58,872 bases of DNA from Sphingomonas aerophila. GTDB lineage: Bacteria > Pseudomonadota > Alphaproteobacteria > Sphingomonadales > Sphingomonadaceae. The notes under the pieces were generated by a model that made no database searches, was not told the DNA's origin, and saw nothing but the letters and a program-made list of their open reading frames with translations. Location: positions 1 to 58,872 of the forward strand of contig NZ_JACIJK010000015.1 of assembly GCF_014199305.1 (NCBI RefSeq), given 5' to 3'. Shown here piece after piece: positions 32,162 through 41,688 of the stretch (position 1 is the first letter of the stretch; every line of letters begins with the position of its first letter). The position numbers and the translations under genes were made by a program.

Positions 32162-34070
32162 CCTCCATCTCCGTTAAGAACCTAGATGGACTCTTAGCCC
32201 AGCCGTCCATCCGGTTTGAGTAGGTCATTGTAAGAGTCTCTTGCGTTCTAGTAATCGCGACGAAGCAGTTGCGTCTCTCTTCTTGCATCTCTTTAGAGTC
32301 GAAACCTTTCTTAACAGCCGACCAGCTGGGAAGCTGGTCCTCAATTAACGCCACTAGATAGACATGGGCGAACTCTAAACCTTTAGAAGCGTGGATCGTA
32401 AAACAGGGAATAGCGCCTGCCGCAGGCAGAGCAGACTTAGATCGCAGGTCTAATTCTTGGAGAAGGAGGTGCAAAGTGACTTCGTCCCTGCCGTACTGTG
32501 CACAGATCTCTTGGGTTAACTCAATCCAAGTTGCCTTCTCGCTCGGATAATCGTCGAAGATCGTATCCTGTGTTGGGGCAGCCTCAGGGAGGCGATCTAG
32601 CCACGCAAACGCGGAGGATAAGAAATTCCAGAAGTCCAGGCGGTCCACTAAAGCCCGAACCGGCCCGTCAACCAGCAAACGCGTATCGGCGGCAATTGCA
32701 TCTCGTGCTAACACTGCTGCAATCCAGGCCCGCAAATAATCACCGTTCATCGTCGAGGCGGCTGAGATCACATCACCAGTATCAAGGTCTATACCCTCTA
32801 AAGCGGAGAACGCCTTATTGGCTTTGCGCAAGCACTCGCGACTACTACGTGCGTTTGCAAGTCGTAGGATAGCATGTACCCACTGCAGCGGGGCGCTCTC
32901 AAATTCATTCTTTCGTGCGCCAAGATAGCCGCTAAGGCCTTGCGCTTCTAGCGCGGCTATAACCCCCTCCAAAGCCTTTCTGGTTCGAGCTAAAACCGCG
33001 CAATTACTTCGATATGGCTCGGGCCTGGACGCGATGTCAGCAGCCACCCACGATGTCTCACCTGCGAAAGTGTCAAAGCGTTGTACCCGGATAACCTCGT
33101 CCTCCGAATGCGGACGATGCGCTTTCAAAGCCAACTTACCCTCAGAGCGCTCGAAGTTGTGCGATATCAGCTTGTTTGCTAACGCCACTACAGCGGGCGG
33201 ACAGCGATAATTGTCGGGTAGCTGAATAGTGGATACCCTAAAGTCCTTCTCTAAAGCGCGAAGGCGGTCAGGACTCGCCCCGTTCCATTGATATATAATC
33301 TGGTCGTCATCTGCGACAGCGAAAAGGTTGCGAGTCGCCGGATTGACTATATGGCACAAAATGTGGTACTGCGTCTGATTAGTATCCTGAAACTCGTCAA
33401 TGCATACGTAAGGGTAGATGCGTTGAATCTGTCGTTTTACATTTGGACGCGTTTCAAGGAGATTGAGAGCCTCAGCCATCAGGCCAGGAAAGTCCAGGGC
33501 ATTGCGCTCAATCATAAGGCGCCGATAGCTTCTATACACTGAAGCTAGAGCACCTGTCTCCTGGACACCCCCTGCTTCCAGTGTAGATAACGCTTCGTCA
33601 GGCTTCACATTGTTCTCAGTTAGGCGATTGACGAGAGGTAGCAGACGTTCGCTGGAAAGCTGGCTACGCGTCGAGTGATCCTCGACGGCGGCTATGGCTT
33701 CTTCAAGCAACGAGTGCCGATCTCCATCGTCCACTAACATGGTAAAATCGGGACGCAGTCCGGAATGCTGCCCATGTTGGCGAACAATGTCCGCAGCAAA
33801 GGAATGAAAGGTGGTGAGTAGAGTACGCTGCAGCGACCCGCTCAACAGGTCGCCAACTCTCTCGCGCATTTCCGCTGCCGCTTTATTGGTAAACGTGAGA
33901 GCGAGAACCTTAAAGTGTTTATCTTGCGTGGCGTCGATCAGTCTTGCCAGGCGGTAGGCCAAAACCCTGGTTTTCCCGGAGCCGGGTCCGGCCAGGACCA
34001 ACAACGGGCCGTCGTTCCATTCGACCGCGGCAAGCTGGTTTTCGTTTAAAGTGGAGAGATCCAGCATCAA
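32154..34070 (-). CDS. UvrD/Rep-like helicase (GajB-like)
   Basis: 638 residues with all superfamily 1A motifs: Walker A AGPGSGKT (27-34), DEFQDTN (225-231), ADDDQIIYQWNG, LPDNYRCPP, FTIHASKGLEF and NCFVAITRTQETL. Its start overlaps the stop of the OLD-family gene as ATGA. Class 2 OLD nucleases paired with a UvrD-like helicase form the Gabija defence system. GajB proteins I recall are about 500 residues; this one is longer and looks like a complete helicase, so a repair-type pair cannot be excluded. Confidence 0.85.
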   Translation of the reverse strand: MMLDLSTLNENQLAAVEWNDGPLLVLAGPGSGKTRVLAYRLARLIDATQDKHFKVLALTFTNKAAAEMRERVGDLLSGSLQRTLLTTFHSFAADIVRQHGQHSGLRPDFTMLVDDGDRHSLLEEAIAAVEDHSTRSQLSSERLLPLVNRLTENNVKPDEALSTLEAGGVQETGALASVYRSYRRLMIERNALDFPGLMAEALNLLETRPNVKRQIQRIYPYVCIDEFQDTNQTQYHILCHIVNPATRNLFAVADDDQIIYQWNGASPDRLRALEKDFRVSTIQLPDNYRCPPAVVALANKLISHNFERSEGKLALKAHRPHSEDEVIRVQRFDTFAGETSWVAADIASRPEPYRSNCAVLARTRKALEGVIAALEAQGLSGYLGARKNEFESAPLQWVHAILRLANARSSRECLRKANKAFSALEGIDLDTGDVISAASTMNGDYLRAWIAAVLARDAIAADTRLLVDGPVRALVDRLDFWNFLSSAFAWLDRLPEAAPTQDTIFDDYPSEKATWIELTQEICAQYGRDEVTLHLLLQELDLRSKSALPAAGAIPCFTIHASKGLEFAHVYLVALIEDQLPSWSAVKKGFDSKEMQEERRNCFVAITRTQETLTMTYSNRMDGWAKSPSRFLTEMEVI

Positions 34071-35779
34071 GCCGCCTCCTGCGCCAGCTTGATAGCCTGA
34101 ATTATGGTGTTCTTCAAAATCTCAGGCACTCCAGCGGCTCCTTGTTCTACGATTCTCTCGGCGACCTTGAGGGCAGCGGCGGGCTTCCCGCCCTTGGCCT
34201 GCGCCTTGCAAACCTGCGTCCAATAATCGAGCGTTCCCGGGGAGGCTAGAATGCTATGTCTTTTCTGCTCGGACACGTTCTCTTCGTAGATGCTCCCATA
34301 ACCCTCTACGGAGAGGTATACCTCCATAGGGCCATGATCTAGCATAGCTATATGATCTACTGCCGATCGGGTGCCTAAACAGTCAGTCGCTGTCGCCTGA
34401 TAGGCCGATCCTGCTGTGTCCCTGTCCACTAAAACAAACCACGCAATGCCAAACTCGTCTGCGAGCGTGATGTATTTCTCTAGGCCAACCTGAGCGAACT
34501 CTACAAACGATACGCCCTCGCCATAGAGGTCGTGTCCCATCGTACGAGCACACTCCATCAAAAGCTGCCCCTCCGTTTCACCCTCAACAAGGAGCCAGCA
34601 TCTAGAAAATAGCAGACTGCCACGTGTCGCACGCACCTTGTAATCAAGCTTTCTTACGTCGTCCGGGCTTAGTGCGGCAGACCTGAGCGACTTGACCTGA
34701 ATATGACCATCTTTACGATGAAGACGCCTGATCTTCGTGAGGGGAACACCTGCCAACAGGTCGCCCGAATGAGTGGTGATTATTTTCTGCCCGCTCAAGG
34801 ACTGCAGCATCTTGCCGACGGCCTGTATAGCCGATGGATGCAGATGGGCCTCCGGCTCCTCGAGAGCGAGGAGTGGAGTAGCAGATGTGCCATATCCATC
34901 AGCCAACCGGCTCTTCAGGAACGCATCAAATAGGCAAATCACAGCCAAGCTCTGCGTTCCGTTCCCATGTCTCATGATCGGGATCTTCGCCCCTGTACGC
35001 GCAGATAGGCTGACTTGAGTACGAGAGAGAATGTCGAAGACGCGAGCTGGAAGCGCCTCAATCAAAACAGGATCGGATGAACCAGATGGCAGAAGTGATG
35101 TCGCCCTTGCGAGATGAGTTTTCACTTCGTCAAACGCGGTGTGTTTCTCTAATATCTTCGCGTTGAGAGCAGCAAGAGCCTCTTCTAGCTCACGCTGGTC
35201 CTCGGAACTTAGACTGAGGCTTTTAACAAAAGGGCCCCAAAACTGCGAACGGGGTTTGAACTCCTGTGCGGCATCCCGAAGGGAGGCAAGGTAAAAGTTG
35301 GGCACCAGCTGTGGAAGGTTGCTTAAGGCCCTACCAGTTTTGGCAGGTGAAAGAATATTTCCCGCACTGTCCAAAAAAGAATGGTCTGTAACATAGTCAT
35401 TCAGGGTGTCGTCAAAATGGCTGCTTACCCTCAGGGTCACCGAGTTTCGATCGCCAAGGTCCTGCGTGACGCCCTCTAGAAGCTGGAAAACCTCGTCGGG
35501 CCACTCAAGGCCCGGCGTCTCCTCGAAGTGGAGTGTGACCGCGATTGGAGGCGCCTGCCTTGGATCAGCTGTTTCATCGTCCAAGTGGTAATCGTACTCC
35601 GAAAATGGGGACGACCGGCGACTAGCTGTTCTAGCTAGACATGCCCGAACAGCATCAAGGACGGAAGTCTTGCCGGCGTTGTTCTCGCCAATGAGAACGC
35701 AAATGTCATCAAGGTCGATGGTAAAGCTAACAATTCCACGAAAGTTCTCGATCTTGACGCGCTTGAGTAACATTACCAT
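34067..35779 (-). CDS. OLD-family ATPase/TOPRIM nuclease (GajA-like)
   Basis: 570 residues, close to GajA (about 580). ABC-type ATPase: Walker A IGENNAGKTSV (30-40), signature-like RHGNGTQSLAV (270-280), Walker B LLALEEPEAHLHP (303-315), then the TOPRIM domain with LLVEGETE (396-403) and VLVDRDTAG (449-457). In Gabija, GajA nicks DNA when nucleotide levels fall on phage infection. It is first of the pair. No signal peptide; cytosolic. The order OLD then helicase, coupled by ATGA, matches known Gabija operons. Confidence 0.85.
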   Translation of the reverse strand: MVMLLKRVKIENFRGIVSFTIDLDDICVLIGENNAGKTSVLDAVRACLARTASRRSSPFSEYDYHLDDETADPRQAPPIAVTLHFEETPGLEWPDEVFQLLEGVTQDLGDRNSVTLRVSSHFDDTLNDYVTDHSFLDSAGNILSPAKTGRALSNLPQLVPNFYLASLRDAAQEFKPRSQFWGPFVKSLSLSSEDQRELEEALAALNAKILEKHTAFDEVKTHLARATSLLPSGSSDPVLIEALPARVFDILSRTQVSLSARTGAKIPIMRHGNGTQSLAVICLFDAFLKSRLADGYGTSATPLLALEEPEAHLHPSAIQAVGKMLQSLSGQKIITTHSGDLLAGVPLTKIRRLHRKDGHIQVKSLRSAALSPDDVRKLDYKVRATRGSLLFSRCWLLVEGETEGQLLMECARTMGHDLYGEGVSFVEFAQVGLEKYITLADEFGIAWFVLVDRDTAGSAYQATATDCLGTRSAVDHIAMLDHGPMEVYLSVEGYGSIYEENVSEQKRHSILASPGTLDYWTQVCKAQAKGGKPAAALKVAERIVEQGAAGVPEILKNTIIQAIKLAQEAA

Positions 35780-35915
35780 CTCCAGAACTGCGTTAGACCG
35801 TGCGTGGTCGCCAGAGCAGCTGTTAAACTCGGAACCTAGACAAAGTAGTGGGGAGACGAACCGGCTGACGCCTTGTACTATAGGGCAGGTGTGAATGGGC
35901 GCTCCCTTGTGTTCC

Positions 35916-36806
35916 TCACGTTGATGTCTCGCCCGAAGGGCTGGAGTTGAAGTGTGTCAGGTCGGACTTGCTCATCCACCGGCGGAATTGAAGCCTTTGA
36001 GCCTGTCCGAAGATGTCTTCGTATTCGGCTTCGCCGAAGAAGTAGATGTGCTTCTTTCCCATCTGAATATCGCGGGCATCGCCGATTGTGATGCCGTAAC
36101 GCTTAGTCCGCGGTGCCTCTTGACCAGCACCTAAAAGAGCGCGACTCTGAGTAGGCCTCCACGTCTTCGTCATGAAAAAGGCGTCATCCTCAAACGGCTT
36201 ACCAACCTTAAGTCGCCGAGAGACCATCAGACCCTTAGCGGGCGTTTGACCGGTATTCTTCAAATAGAATTTTACGGTTACGCTGGGACTAGGTCCTTTA
36301 AGGTCAACATCAATTACTTCTATGCCGAACACAAGGTAGGCACGAAGCCCAATTCTGGACGACTTGTCCGCGATTCTGTTTGCTTTCCTCGCGCGTGCAA
36401 GAGCCTTTCTGCCTTGGCTCAAAGTTGCCACGAGAGCGAACAGACCTAACGCGCTTAGTAAGGCTCCAACTGCTGTGAGGCGCATCGACCACTCGCTGGC
36501 CCAGGCCGCTCGTTCACCGGCTACAGCTGATCGCCATTGCGCGCACAGGTCAGCCTCTTCGTGGCCCCTCGGATTTGAGCAAGGTCGCCTTCGCTCTAAA
36601 GCCGAAGAGTGCAGACCATTCTTGGACGGCTCAGCTAAGCCTGGATCATCGGCTGCGAAACGATAAGTCGGGATTCGCAAGCTACTTCCAAGGTGCTGGT
36701 CCGTCCCAATGGAGAAGCCGAGACCGAACGCGAGGATCAGGGCCACAACGATACCGATGAGCGCCATGATCCAATGTGGTGCCGGAGGCTCGGCCTGCTG
36801 CTTCAT
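35916..36806 (-). CDS. two-TM membrane protein of unknown function
   Basis: 296 residues. TM1 about 13-32 (IMALIGIVVALILAFGLGFS), TM2 about 108-128 (AVGALLSALGLFALVATLS), followed by a basic GRKALARARKANR helix and a C-terminal beta domain (IGLRAYLVFGIEVIDVDLKG, then KHIYFFGEAEYEDIFGQ). This design is common in hypothetical membrane proteins of alphaproteobacterial islands. It lies 137 bp upstream of the OLD gene on the same strand, so it may be co-transcribed, but the gap argues for a separate unit. Confidence 0.65.
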   Translation of the reverse strand: MKQQAEPPAPHWIMALIGIVVALILAFGLGFSIGTDQHLGSSLRIPTYRFAADDPGLAEPSKNGLHSSALERRRPCSNPRGHEEADLCAQWRSAVAGERAAWASEWSMRLTAVGALLSALGLFALVATLSQGRKALARARKANRIADKSSRIGLRAYLVFGIEVIDVDLKGPSPSVTVKFYLKNTGQTPAKGLMVSRRLKVGKPFEDDAFFMTKTWRPTQSRALLGAGQEAPRTKRYGITIGDARDIQMGKKHIYFFGEAEYEDIFGQAQRLQFRRWMSKSDLTHFNSSPSGETST

Positions 36807-37079
36807 TGATTAATCCAGGAGATTTGATGAGAGGCATCGATTTGGCCCGAGCGTCACGACACGTTACAATCTGTGACTCTGAAATGTCGACCATCACATG
36901 GCTTATGATGCTCGCTAGCTGCTAGTGGCCTAAGCGCAGGAGCGACGACGCTCAATTAGGGGAATGGAGGGCATGATGGCTGGGTAGCGTACGTCCCTAT
37001 ACCGCGCCAGCACGTCTGTGGGCTTGACTGCCTATGTATCGGGCAAGCACTTCGGAGCGCTTTCCTGATCTTATTGCTT

Positions 37080-37236
37080 CGGATAATCATTCGACGCTTC
37101 ACCGAAATACGGCGGTTTAACGGGGAGCTGACCCCTCTGGTCAGCGTACCCCGTCTGTTCTTTTCTATTGTCTCCGAAAACGCTCTCTTGTACGCGTCTC
37201 CGAAATCCGGGGCTGCCGGTATGAGTTTTCGGAGGT
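37080..37236. other. candidate res site of the adjacent resolvase
   Basis: GTCTCCGAAAAC (37171 onward) and GTTTTCGGAGG just before 37234 are inverted, with another GTCTCCGAAATC between them and TTCACCGAAATAC further upstream, all ending at the resolvase start. Several CTCCGAAA half-sites directly before a serine resolvase gene are what a res/promoter region would show. No gene fits 36807-37242. Confidence 0.45.
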
Positions 37237-37242
37237 TGAGCC

Positions 37243-37818
37243 TTGTTCGTCGGCTATGCACGCGTCTCGACCCGCGATCAGAACCCAGCCTTGCAGCTCG
37301 AGGCTCTTCGTGGAGCCGGCTGCGAGAAAGTCTTCATGGAGAAGGCGTCGGGCGCGCAGCGCGACCGGCCTGAGCTGCAGGCTGCGCTAGAGTACCTCCG
37401 CGCCGGTGACGTGCTGGTAGTGTGGAAGCTTGATCGCCTTGCCCGGTCCGTTCGTCAGCTGGTCGAGACGGCGGAGCTGCTGCAGGGGCGCGAGATCGGT
37501 CTGAAGGTCCTCACCCAGGCAATCGACACAACCAGCCCGGGCGGGCGGCTAACCTTTCACCTGCTCGCGGCCATTGCTGAGTTTGAGCGTGAGCTAACCC
37601 TCGAGCGCACCCAGGCTGGGTTGGCTCATGCACGTGCTTTAGGACGTCGAGGTGGTCGTAAACCCTCGATGGGCGAAGCTGAGATCCGGCGTGCCAAGGC
37701 GATGCTGTCTGATCCGTCTATCACGGTTGAGGAAGTCGCGAGGCAGATGGGGGTTCAGCCATCGACGCTATACCGGCACATACCAGGTGGCCGTAGCTCG
37801 CTCGGGCAGGCAGCATGA
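37243..37818 (+). CDS. serine resolvase (Tn3/Hin family)
   Basis: 191 residues from a TTG at 37243 (FVGYARVSTRDQ, Ser nucleophile in RVSTRDQ). The catalytic Arg set is VWKLDRLARS, followed by the long E-helix FHLLAAIAEFERELTLERTQ, and a C-terminal Hin-like helix-turn-helix (ITVEEVARQMGVQPSTLYRH). All catalytic residues are present. Its stop overlaps the ATG of the methyltransferase as ATGA, so recombinase and restriction-modification genes are coupled in translation, which is unusual. Confidence 0.88.
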   Translation: MFVGYARVSTRDQNPALQLEALRGAGCEKVFMEKASGAQRDRPELQAALEYLRAGDVLVVWKLDRLARSVRQLVETAELLQGREIGLKVLTQAIDTTSPGGRLTFHLLAAIAEFERELTLERTQAGLAHARALGRRGGRKPSMGEAEIRRAKAMLSDPSITVEEVARQMGVQPSTLYRHIPGGRSSLGQAA

Positions 37819-39278
37819 CCGTGCGTCTGTCGCAGAAGGAGGCCGGCGCCTATTACACCCCCAACGACGTTGTATCTGCCCTCGTCAGCTGGGCGGTACG
37901 GCGAGATGGGGACCGCATGCTTGATCCAAGCTGCGGCGATGGCCGCTTCCTGGTCGAGCACTCAAATAGCGTCGGGATCGAGCAAGACCCTGTGTCAGCT
38001 CATGTGGCGATCACCCGGGCGCCAGCGGCCCTCGTGCACGAGGGTGACTTCTTCCAATGGGCCGAGGCCACGGCTGAACGCTTCGAGTGCACAGCCGGCA
38101 ATCCGCCTTTCATCCGCTATCAGACCTTCAAAGGCGCAGTCCGCGCTCGAGCGTTAGCTCTGTGTGCAGCACAGGGAGCAACCTTCAGCGGGCTGGCCTC
38201 CTCGTGGGCACCGTTTCTGGTCGCGACAGCGGGATTGTTGAAGCCGGGAGGCCGCATGGCGTTTGTCGTGCCGGCCGAGATTGGGCACGCTCCTTACGCC
38301 GCACCGCTGCTCGAGTACCTCGTGGCCCACTTCAAGCGCGTGCAGCTCGTCGCCGTCCGTGAAAAGCTGTTTCCAGACCTGTCTGAGGACTGCTGGCTTC
38401 TCTACACCGAAGGCTTTGGCGGCACGACGGACCACATCGCGTTCACCGTTCTGGACCGTTTCGCGTGGTCTGCCCGGCCGCCTAAGCAGGCGGAAAAGAT
38501 ACCGCTCAGCGAATGGCGCGAGAATTGGAACCGGCGGTTGCGGCCTTACCTGCTGCCCGCTTCGATCCGGGACGCATACCGCACCATAGCTGGCGATCCT
38601 GGCAGCCATCGGCTGAGCAGCTTTGCTAGCGTCGGGATCGGCTATGTCAGTGGCGACAACGGCTTCTTCCACCTTCGACCGTCAGAGGCGAAGCGCTGGA
38701 AGATCCCAACTGCATATCTCCACCCAACGGTGCGGACGGGGCGCATGCTCGCTCAGCGATCAATCACGCCCACTACGGTCGCAGCATGGCAAAAGGCGGA
38801 TGAGCCGGTCATGTTACTCCGTCTGCAGCGTGGGCAAGAGATCTCGCCATCGGTGCGCCGCTATCTCGACAGCAGTGCGGGTCAGGAAGCACGGCAGGGC
38901 TATAAATGCCGCAACCGTGAACCCTGGTACGCGGTCCCCGATGTCCAGGTGCCCGATTTCATCATGAGCTACATGGCCGGTCGTAGCGCCAACCTCGTGC
39001 AAAACTCGGCAGGTGTGACCTGCACAAATACGGTGCATGGCGTTCGCGTGCGCGATCGGACGCTGGCGACCAAGCTATTGCCAGGCTGGGGGACCCCCCT
39101 CTCCCAGCTCAGTTGCGAGCTCGAGGGTCATCCGTTGGGTGGTGGCATGCTGAAACTGGAGCCGCGGGAGGCGGGCCGCTTGCTGTTCGCGCCATCAGGC
39201 GCAATCACGCCGGCGAGCGCATCGGCGCTGGAAGAGGGAATTTCGATCATGCAGCGCTGGCGTCATTATGGCGGGTGA
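37815..39278 (+). CDS. N6-adenine DNA methyltransferase (R-M system)
   Basis: 487 residues. Motif I DPSCGDGRFL (SAM site, about 35-44), then motif IV as AGNPPFIRYQ (about 94-103), the order and form of gamma-class N6-adenine methylases with a C-terminal target-recognition region (VGIGYVSGDNGFFHL). It shares four bases with the resolvase gene and overlaps the next gene by 11 bases. It should methylate the sites cut by the downstream nuclease genes. Recognition sequence unknown. Confidence 0.85.
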   Translation: MTVRLSQKEAGAYYTPNDVVSALVSWAVRRDGDRMLDPSCGDGRFLVEHSNSVGIEQDPVSAHVAITRAPAALVHEGDFFQWAEATAERFECTAGNPPFIRYQTFKGAVRARALALCAAQGATFSGLASSWAPFLVATAGLLKPGGRMAFVVPAEIGHAPYAAPLLEYLVAHFKRVQLVAVREKLFPDLSEDCWLLYTEGFGGTTDHIAFTVLDRFAWSARPPKQAEKIPLSEWRENWNRRLRPYLLPASIRDAYRTIAGDPGSHRLSSFASVGIGYVSGDNGFFHLRPSEAKRWKIPTAYLHPTVRTGRMLAQRSITPTTVAAWQKADEPVMLLRLQRGQEISPSVRRYLDSSAGQEARQGYKCRNREPWYAVPDVQVPDFIMSYMAGRSANLVQNSAGVTCTNTVHGVRVRDRTLATKLLPGWGTPLSQLSCELEGHPLGGGMLKLEPREAGRLLFAPSGAITPASASALEEGISIMQRWRHYGG

Positions 39279-40188
39279 GGTTTGCCGTTGGACGACCCAA
39301 GCTCAGGCTCTTTCCGCTTTCGCGGACTTCACCGGCAAGACGCAGAGCGCCAGCCACATCAAGCCTCTCCACTGGTACGTTGCGTGCCGGCTGGTGCTCG
39401 AGGGCGGCTTCGATCCCGACGACATTACGCCGCGACCGCCATTCAGGGTTGAACGCCGGTCCGGTCGACCGCCGGTCCTCCATTATGATGAGGGTCGCGC
39501 TGGCGGGGGCGAGCGTACCATTCTCGGGGGCCTCAAAACCAAGAACGTCGATGTAGTGGTCACACGCGACGGTATCGGGCCAGTGCTGGCCGTTTCGTGC
39601 AAAGGGGTGACCGGGGCCTTTCGCAATCTCACCAACCGCATGGAAGAGACAATCGGCGAGTGCACCAATCTGCACATCACCTATCCGGCTCTGGTTCTGG
39701 GATACCTCGTTCTCTTGCGCGCAAATCGGCAGGCAGAGGAGTTGCTGGAGGAAGTGGGTGAGGCCGCGGGTACCGAACCTGAGAAGGTTCTGGCGGCGAA
39801 TGACCTGGCGCTAACGGCTGGGGGTGATCCAGTCGCCGGCATCATGCGCTTTCATAATGCCCTCCGCGAACTGGTTGGGCGCCGCGGCATCCGCAATGAC
39901 GTGAGCCGATACGAGGCTATCGGCTTTGGCATGGTCGAAATGAAACCCGGCGCTCGAGGCGGCCTGCTTGATCATTATCCGGAGGACGACAGTGTGCTCC
40001 GCATCGAGCGGTTCTTCAACACGCTCTATCTTCGCTATGATGAGCGCTTCGTGACCAGCGCACCGGATCTCGCCAGCAAGACGCGCCGGCTCGAATGGGC
40101 TGCGGACTCCCCTGCCCTCAAAATTGCTGGTCTCGACTATGAGGGACGATCGGTGCCAGTCACGCCGGCCCAGGAAGCAGAGAGCTGA
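39268..40188 (+). CDS. probable restriction endonuclease
   Basis: 306 residues from the ATG at 39268, inside the methylase 3' end. Residues 88-145 look like a nuclease core: KNVDVVVTRDGIGPVLAVSC with a Lys after, then NRMEETIGECTNLHITYPA, a layout found in some type II enzymes where the Glu of (D/E)XK is displaced. The position after the methylase and the coupling support a REase. I cannot name the family. The rest is helical with FFNTLYLRYDERFV near the end. Confidence 0.65.
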   Translation: MAGEVCRWTTQAQALSAFADFTGKTQSASHIKPLHWYVACRLVLEGGFDPDDITPRPPFRVERRSGRPPVLHYDEGRAGGGERTILGGLKTKNVDVVVTRDGIGPVLAVSCKGVTGAFRNLTNRMEETIGECTNLHITYPALVLGYLVLLRANRQAEELLEEVGEAAGTEPEKVLAANDLALTAGGDPVAGIMRFHNALRELVGRRGIRNDVSRYEAIGFGMVEMKPGARGGLLDHYPEDDSVLRIERFFNTLYLRYDERFVTSAPDLASKTRRLEWAADSPALKIAGLDYEGRSVPVTPAQEAES

Positions 40189-40191
40189 GCA

Positions 40192-40680
40192 TTGTCTCCG
40201 TTGGAGGTGATTGCCGCGAAGCGGGCCCATCTGGCTCGGCTTGCGAATGAGGGAGGTGCTGCCGGAGAGCAGCAAGCAATCCTCTCCATGGAGCAATGGG
40301 TTCCTCGCCCGAAAGGCCCAGGCTTGCGGGTTCTGCTTGAGGAACTGGCTGAGACCGGGATCGTCATTAAGGCATCCAGCTTCGACGCGCTCGCTATCCC
40401 TCACCCTATCGATCTCGCCGATCGGACGCAGGTTCGAGCCTGCCTTTCCACAATCACCTTTGTGGAAATCAAGGCCGCTAATCAGCCGCGGGTACAGCCC
40501 GACTTTGCCGGGTTCTTCTTTGCGCTGACTGAGAGTGAGATCGCCGCGGCCGACCAGCTTGGCTCCCGGCATCGTGTTGCTTTGTTCAACAAGCTGACCG
40601 GAGAGCTGCTGCTCACGTCGGTCTCGGAGATCCTTGCTCGTACCAAGTCCATGAACTGGCAGCTGTCGGTTCAACTGTAA
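40192..40680 (+). CDS. second nuclease-like subunit of the R-M operon
   Basis: 162 residues from a TTG at 40192, three bases after the previous stop. ACLSTITFVEIKAANQPRVQ contains an E-x-K (FVEIKAA) with acidic residues before it (PIDLADRTQ), which fits a PD-(D/E)XK core; then PDFAGFFFALTESEIAAADQ and HRVALFNKLTGELL. It may be a catalytic partner of the preceding protein (a heteromeric enzyme) or a second nicking activity. The alternative is a control or specificity protein. Last gene of the four-gene operon. Confidence 0.6.
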   Translation: MSPLEVIAAKRAHLARLANEGGAAGEQQAILSMEQWVPRPKGPGLRVLLEELAETGIVIKASSFDALAIPHPIDLADRTQVRACLSTITFVEIKAANQPRVQPDFAGFFFALTESEIAAADQLGSRHRVALFNKLTGELLLTSVSEILARTKSMNWQLSVQL

Positions 40681-40806
40681 CGGCAGATCGTGGAGAACGT
40701 CCTATCTTCACGCCCGCCTCGCACCTGCATGTGTCACGGCGATCAATCGAGGCCTGGAGGTTGCCGCCCTCCAAGCCTCGTTTGCGTTTGGCACAACAGC
40801 CATAAC

Positions 40807-41301
40807 TCAGCCTCGGATGGTGATTTCCACAGCGGACGGGTCAACTCCGAACGTTGCAGCCAGAGCTGCTTTGGCTTGCGTGATGGTCAATCCCTGTGAC
40901 GGCGGCACCGTACCAATCTTCGCCTCCGGCTCGGGCATAGGCTTCCAGTCAAGAGCGTCAAAATCGATGTGCCCTTCATAATCCTCGACGGTGTAGAAGC
41001 GCACCGGGTTACGTCCTTCCCACTGCTCGCCAACATCGACTGTTGCATATTCGCTAAATAAGATGAGCCACCGGCCGTCATGGTCGGTTGATGACACCAC
41101 GTCAGACACTTTTCCGACCATGAACGCGGAGCCATGTGCCTCGTTACCTTCCGCCTCGCGCGTGTTCGCGTTTCGGCAGCAAACGACATACTTACACCCT
41201 TTGGCTCGATTGCGATCGAGCGTCCACGACTGCGTTCCGCCAACAGCTAAAATCGTTGCCACCGACTTGTAAGTAAGGACCTGAACGACATTATCCGACA
41301 T
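40807..41301 (-). CDS. protein of unknown function
   Basis: 164 residues with AGGAGG six bases before the ATG at 41301. TYKSVATILAVGGTQSWTLD, then KYVVCCRNANT, GSAFMVGKVSDVVSS and RWLILFSEYATVDVG look like an EVE/PUA-like or SH3-like beta-barrel fold, followed by ITQAKAALAATFGVDPSAVE, a short helical domain. The resemblance is weak and no activity is claimed. It converges on the R-M operon with about 125 bp between. Confidence 0.6.
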   Translation of the reverse strand: MSDNVVQVLTYKSVATILAVGGTQSWTLDRNRAKGCKYVVCCRNANTREAEGNEAHGSAFMVGKVSDVVSSTDHDGRWLILFSEYATVDVGEQWEGRNPVRFYTVEDYEGHIDFDALDWKPMPEPEAKIGTVPPSQGLTITQAKAALAATFGVDPSAVEITIRG

Positions 41302-41688
41302 ACCTGCCTCCTGTTACAGCCTTATCGACCGCGGCGAGGTATATGGAAGGTATAGGTGACATTGTCAAAATGTATTATAAGCTGTAGATACCTTTAGCGT
41401 CTTTCTTCAACCGCGGTGCGCCTCCTAACGCGGGCTGGCCCTCAACCTGCCCGACGCCCGGAGAGGCTTCGATCTAAGCACAGTTTGCCGCCCTCGCGCA
41501 GTTCGACCATCCATCGCATCAATCGCTCGGCGAACTTATCTCGTCGGTCTCATATGCTGATGCCGATTCCAAGAGAGTCAGCGATGTTGTGACCGATGGC
41601 TCGAAGTTCCGCGTGCATCTTGTCAGCAGACTAGCCTGGATCAAGTCTGATATTCACATTGACACGCTCCGCTCCCCATCAAGAACAC
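41302..41688. other. 387-bp gap without a gene
   Basis: It contains an AT-rich stretch (41340-41395: TGTATTATAAGCTGTAG) likely to hold the promoter of the minus-strand gene ending at 40807. I see no open frame with coding character, RNA gene or repeat. Confidence 0.4.

Noticed and set aside
40690..40899. A 69-codon plus-strand frame after the R-M operon
   Set aside because: Overlaps the 3' end of a better gene on the other strand; composition unlike a protein.
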